Shown piece after piece: positions 60,413 to 64,000 of a DNA stretch of 64,000 bases. The DNA is taken from assembly GCA_963681975.1 (NCBI GenBank), contig OY820613.1, forward strand, positions 1,550,001 to 1,614,000, in the 5' to 3' direction. Position 1 is the stretch's first letter. Each line of letters opens with the position of its first letter. The notes under the pieces are model-generated. The model worked only from the letters and a program-made list of their open reading frames with translations, was not told where the DNA came from and ran no database searches. This DNA is from JANELJ01 sp024511395. Its GTDB lineage: Bacteria > Pseudomonadota > Gammaproteobacteria > GRL18. The translations under genes were made by a program, and so were the position numbers.

Positions 60413-61910
60413 GTCCGACCTGAATAAATCATAGCACATTGATTTATAAAGAAATGTTGTCGAATTATGGGTGTTAAATTTGCAGGTTTTTGGTAAAATA
60501 AGCCTTATTACCTTGCAAATTTCCAGACCAGAATGAAGCCAGAGAAACAGCCAAAAATACCTCAGGAAGACCTGTTCAGGATGCGCCTTGAAAACATGCT
60601 GGACATAAACCATGAGTTGATTAAGTTATCAAAACACATAGATTGGGAAAGTCCTGATAAAGAATGGGGTGCTCTGTTTGTATCCACTAAAGGTGCTCCT
60701 GCCATACGCACTCGTTTGATTGCAGGATTGCATTACCTGAAACACCTGCATGATTTATCGGATGAACAGGTAGTAAAAGGCTGGACAGAAAATCCGTACT
60801 GGCAGTATTTCTGTGGTGAAGAATACTTTCAGCATAAAATGCCTATACACCCTGTGACCATGACCAAATGGCGTAACCGGCCGGGTAAATCAGGCAGTGA
60901 AAAATTACTGATTGAAACCATTAAAGCCGGACTAAAGAGTAAAACCATAAAGCCCGGTAGTTTAAAGAAAGTCACGGTAGATACTACCGTACAGGAAAAG
61001 AACATCGCTTTTCCAACCGATTCAAAGCTCCTGAACAAAGCCAGAGAAAACCTGATTAAACTGTCCAAAGAGCACGGTATTAAACTGCGTCAGAACTATA
61101 ATCGGGTTGGGCCGCAATATGTACTAATGGCCAGTCGTTATGCTCATGCAAAACAGTTTAAACGCATGAAGAAAATGAACAATAAACTGAAATCCCGTTT
61201 AGGTCGTGTTAAACGGGATATTGAACGACAACTGCCCAACTATTCTGTTGATATTCAGTCTCTGTTTGAAGTAGCTCTAAAACAGGCTCAGAAACTGATT
61301 GAGCAGGAGCAGCACAGTAAGAACAAGCTTTACAGTTTACATGCACCGGAAGTCGAGTGTATCAGTAAAGGCAAAGCTCATAAGCCTTATGAATTTGGTG
61401 TTAAAACCAGTATTGCGGTAACTAACAAGGAAGGCTTTGTTATTGGCGCTCAAAGTTGTCCGGGCAATCCTTATGATGGACATACCTTGCTGCCACAACT
61501 GGGACAGATAAAACAGTTTACAGCCGTACAGCCGGAACAATGCTTTGTTGACCGGGGTTATCGTGGACATGAAGTAAAAGACACTAAAGTTTTTATCTCA
61601 GGTCAGAAGCGAGGCGTTACCCGAAGTATTAAAAAGGCATTAAAACGGCGCAGTGCGATTGAGCCTGAAATCGGTCATATGAAAAACGATGGCCGTTTAG
61701 ATCGCTGCTACCTCAAAGGCACAGTCGGTGATGCCATTAATGTGGTTATGGTAGCCGCTGGACATAACTTAAGAAAGATCCTCAATAAGCTCCGGCTTTT
61801 GTGGCTCAAAATTATTTCCGGTTTGATGGGATATTTTATCAAACCAGAACAATCAGCCGCTTTAAACCTGGCTTGATGTCAGGCTTAAAACGGTATTATT
61901 CAGGTTGAAC
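60413..61910 (+). mobile_element. Intact IS5-family element with 6-bp TATTTA duplication
   Basis: The left end GTCCGACCTGAATAAATC at 60413 and the inverted right end GTTCAACCTGAATAATACC at 61910 bound a 1498-bp element. TATTTA occurs on both sides (60407-60412 and 61911-61916). It carries an undamaged transposase and is the source of the many IS5 scars in the window. Confidence 0.92.
60533..61876 (+). CDS. IS5-family transposase
   Basis: A 447-aa DDE transposase. The N-terminal RTRLIAGLHYLKHLHDLSDE and ENPYWQYFCGEEYFQH are typical of this IS5 group. The DDE parts are VTVDTTVQEKNIAFPTDSKL (first Asp), CFVDRGYRGHEVKD (second) and IEPEIGHMKNDGRLDRCYLK (Glu). The frame is intact, unlike the copies at 40771 and 59561. 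Confidence 0.93.
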   Translation: MKPEKQPKIPQEDLFRMRLENMLDINHELIKLSKHIDWESPDKEWGALFVSTKGAPAIRTRLIAGLHYLKHLHDLSDEQVVKGWTENPYWQYFCGEEYFQHKMPIHPVTMTKWRNRPGKSGSEKLLIETIKAGLKSKTIKPGSLKKVTVDTTVQEKNIAFPTDSKLLNKARENLIKLSKEHGIKLRQNYNRVGPQYVLMASRYAHAKQFKRMKKMNNKLKSRLGRVKRDIERQLPNYSVDIQSLFEVALKQAQKLIEQEQHSKNKLYSLHAPEVECISKGKAHKPYEFGVKTSIAVTNKEGFVIGAQSCPGNPYDGHTLLPQLGQIKQFTAVQPEQCFVDRGYRGHEVKDTKVFISGQKRGVTRSIKKALKRRSAIEPEIGHMKNDGRLDRCYLKGTVGDAINVVMVAAGHNLRKILNKLRLLWLKIISGLMGYFIKPEQSAALNLA

Positions 61911-61937
61911 TATTTAAACGTGAAAAATATTGGGCGA

Positions 61938-62348
61938 TTAAATACTGATACCATGTTGCAATAACCAGCTGCGATCCAGTTCCCAGCGTACTTTATCTAT
62001 TTTATTATCATTAATAACAGTAATACGGGCCAGATTTTGAACAGTAGCCAGTTTCTTTTGAGCTTTCTGGAATTCCGAAGACTGTGTTGACAGACCTTTG
62101 ACCTGTGGAAAAAGAATACCAAGAACCCTGGCCACTGGAACATCTGTAGAACGTGGGGTGCTCATGACGGCGGTTCTGTTATCAATTCGAATAACTTTAA
62201 AATGATAGGGGAACTCTTTAATACTATGGATTGAACTTAATTGTTCATTCAGATCACTGACTTTTGGACTTTCATATAAAAAGACTACCGCCAGTGTCAG
62301 AGTAAAAACGCCCAGAATTAATGCATATATTTTTGTACCACGATCCAT
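61938..62348 (-). CDS. Membrane-anchored protein of unknown function
   Basis: A 136-aa protein with one N-terminal membrane helix (about 7-24, YALILGVFTLTLAVVFLY) and a soluble periplasmic or cytosolic domain (HFKVIRIDNRTAVMSTPRST, VQNLARITVINDNKIDKVRW). The family is not recognised. It follows the SQR-like gene by 27 nt on the same strand and is probably co-transcribed. Confidence 0.65.
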   Translation of the reverse strand: MDRGTKIYALILGVFTLTLAVVFLYESPKVSDLNEQLSSIHSIKEFPYHFKVIRIDNRTAVMSTPRSTDVPVARVLGILFPQVKGLSTQSSEFQKAQKKLATVQNLARITVINDNKIDKVRWELDRSWLLQHGISI

Positions 62349-62375
62349 TATTCATCCCATTCATTTATAACAATT

Positions 62376-63503
62376 TTATCGGTACTGGCGCAGATAAAAC
62401 CATTCAAAAAATCGTTTTAGCCAGTGGAAAAATCTCATACGCGGTAAAATGAGATTAAGTTTACTATTTCTAAATACCAGCATACCTGAATTCTGGCTGT
62501 CAATAATACACATTAGTTCAATCTTAAAAGTATGGGACGCCGGTTTATTATTAAATTCTTCAAGCAGGTTTTTAGCAGCAGTCTCAGCCTGCAAATCGGC
62601 CATATGTGCCTGTTTGGGCATCCAGCAAGGCCCGGGGAAACTACCGGAATCTCCGGCAACATAGACTTTATCAGAACCTTCAACCTGGCAATGGCTGTTG
62701 GCCTTGAGCATTCCCCCTTCAGAACGGGGCAACTGGGTATTATTGAACCAGCTGTTGCCGGTCATACCAGGCATAAAGATTATTAGGTCTGCATCAAACT
62801 CACCGCTTTCAGTTATGACACTGTGATCCGTAAACTGCTTCATTTTATGACCCAGATGGGTTTCTATATCACGTTTTTTCATTTCCTTAAGTAGCCCATC
62901 AACGGCCTTAGGCCCCAGTCTCTGCCCTGGATTTTCTGACGGGGTAAAGAAAATAAGTTTAAATTTATCCCGCCTGCCCTCTTTACGCAGTTGACAGTCA
63001 ATACCGAATAAAAACTCAAACATGGGACCGCCGCGCATGGCACTGGGTTCCTTAGGATTGCCTGAAAAACCAAAGGCTATGGTGCCGCCCTGCATGGCTT
63101 TAAGACGATCTCTGATCTTTACGGTAGCCGGTATTCCTTCACAGGGAGTAATAGCATTATCAATGCCCGGTAGTTTTTTTATAAACTGTCCACCGGAACA
63201 GATGAATAAAGCATCATTTTCTATGTCACCTTGGGTGGTTTTCAGTATCCGGCCATTATTGCTTAAGCCAGTTGCTTCAGCAGCAATATGCTTAACCTGC
63301 GTGCGTTGAAAATAATTGCCCAGATCAATAGTAAGATCCTTTGGTTGTCTTAATTCACAGGGGATCCAGATAGTACCGGGCAGGTAATGAAACTCGGCTT
63401 TCGGAGAAACAACGGTAATATCCAGTTCCATGGATGATTTGCGCAGTGTTTTTATAGCTGTAAGAGCAGCAAAACCACTGCCTACAATGGTTACTTTTTT
63501 CAT
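62376..63503 (-). CDS. Sulfide:quinone oxidoreductase-like FAD protein
   Basis: A 375-aa flavoprotein: the N-terminal FAD motif VTIVGSGFAALTAIKTL, ALFICSGGQF, and GKVYVAGDSGSFPGPCWMPK near the C-terminus as the second FAD contact. Cysteines at WIPCELRQ, ITPCEGIP and GPCWMPK could provide the active disulfide of SQR. A basic amphipathic C-terminal end (RFFHWLKRFFEWFYLRQ) fits membrane binding. It would oxidise sulfide and pass electrons to quinone. Flavocytochrome c sulfide dehydrogenase is a related alternative. Confidence 0.8.
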   Translation of the reverse strand: MKKVTIVGSGFAALTAIKTLRKSSMELDITVVSPKAEFHYLPGTIWIPCELRQPKDLTIDLGNYFQRTQVKHIAAEATGLSNNGRILKTTQGDIENDALFICSGGQFIKKLPGIDNAITPCEGIPATVKIRDRLKAMQGGTIAFGFSGNPKEPSAMRGGPMFEFLFGIDCQLRKEGRRDKFKLIFFTPSENPGQRLGPKAVDGLLKEMKKRDIETHLGHKMKQFTDHSVITESGEFDADLIIFMPGMTGNSWFNNTQLPRSEGGMLKANSHCQVEGSDKVYVAGDSGSFPGPCWMPKQAHMADLQAETAAKNLLEEFNNKPASHTFKIELMCIIDSQNSGMLVFRNSKLNLILPRMRFFHWLKRFFEWFYLRQYR

Positions 63504-63602
63504 TAATGCTATTTCCGGTAAAGTTTAATTATTGATTTTAGTGATTGTATATGTAGAGCACTCATTATGATGTAACCTATATCACTAATCAGGTTTATTA
63601 GC

Positions 63603-64000
63603 TTATTTACCACCCTTTCCAGACGATGATAATTGTGGTTTTTCGACAGGTGCTTTAATAGAAAACTGCTGCAGATCCTTTTTACCCAGTATCTCCTCCA
63701 GGGCAAAACGGGAGACAAACTGAATATAATCCCTGTTCAGTATGCAGGTCTATTTCTGATAAATCCCACTGAAACGGACTGGCGGGTTCCAGTCCCTGTA
63801 GTACATGTTTGCCGGATTCGAGAAAATCTTCTTTATGCGAATAGCTGTTAAAAAAAGTAGAACGGAATTTGCCCAGAAAAGACTGGCCCATTTTTGCCAG
63901 ATCTGACCCAAAGTTAGCCGGAGCCAGTATTAACAGCCGTTTTACGGGACAATCCAGTTTAAGCCCCAGCTCACGTTGACGGGTTCGCCTTAATACCAGC
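63603..64000 (-). pseudogene. Frameshifted hydrolase-like gene, 3' part
   Basis: The gene enters from the right edge. One frame reads RLLILAPANFGSDLAKMGQS, KHVLQGLEPASPFQWDLSEI and breaks after HTEQG at about 63737. The frame then continues as DYIQFVSRFALEEILGKKDL and ends SSGKGGK at TAA 63603-63605. An extra G explains the break. LILAPANFGSDLA suggests an alpha/beta-hydrolase-like fold, but the catalytic residues cannot be confirmed. Confidence 0.55.

Overview
The window is an accessory region of a gammaproteobacterial genome with low to moderate GC. A sulfide:quinone oxidoreductase-like gene, a bacteriohemerythrin, a Fur-box ftr iron-uptake locus and an arsenic operon suggest a free-living or host-associated sulfur-oxidising gammaproteobacterium. 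That placement is inference; no rRNA or core marker genes are present. Most of the window is a defence island crowded with insertion sequences, many of them nested or broken. One stretch (about 5.5-8.4 kb) is visibly more GC-rich and carries an ICE scar, so it probably has a separate origin.

Layout. (1) 1-3117: a CBASS module on the minus strand (cyclase start, HNH-SAVED effector Cap5, DUF457 protein, 57-aa protein) with a divergent CapH/CapP-type regulator pair. (2) 3111-5706: an unknown gene split by an IS66 element. (3) 5751-8442: hipBA, then a DUF4400 ICE membrane gene and the tail of traD. (4) 8486-9794: an IS481-like element beside an IS5 fragment, then an HD-domain gene. (5) 10446-17232: an ftrABCD-type iron uptake operon with an inserted porin gene, and a convergent TonB-dependent receptor. 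(6) 18294-21652: DUF6932, HTH-ImmA, beta-family and sce7726-family genes. (7) 21703-23173: a Kiwa system (kwaA, kwaB). (8) 23184-24691: scraps of a type I restriction-modification locus and a broken IS3.

(9) 26844-36093 holds the most striking content: a complete type IV-A CRISPR-Cas locus without cas1/cas2. It comprises csf4 (CasDinG) divergent from csf5-csf1-csf2-csf3, followed by a 13-repeat, 12-spacer array. A kfrA-like plasmid gene and a tyrosine recombinase sit alongside, so the block is probably plasmid-derived. An 18-bp perfect palindrome lies between csf4 and csf5, a boxA-like element lies in the leader, two spacers are synonymous versions of one protein-coding target, and the distal end of the array is cut by an IS66 remnant.

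(10) 38395-40452: an AAA ATPase/DUF4276 pair with a broken RelE/Gp49-type toxin gene in front. (11) 40600-46039: nested IS elements (IS21 in IS5, IS3 at its end). (12) 46040-49967: a decayed type I RM operon (hsdM, hsdS, rhuM, hsdR). (13) 51450-54110: an excisionase-type HTH gene, a possible BrxA fragment, and an AAA ATPase/PD-(D/E)XK-like nuclease pair. (14) 54437-59445: an arsenic operon (arsR, acr3, thioredoxin-like, arsenic-type GAPDH, arsJ, arsP). (15) 59442-64000: IS5 copies, a frameshifted bacteriohemerythrin, an SQR-like flavoprotein and a frameshifted hydrolase-like gene.

Overall, CBASS, Kiwa and type IV-A CRISPR look intact in sequence, while the type I RM systems are visibly inactivated. 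All functional statements come from sequence reading and family knowledge; no database search was run.
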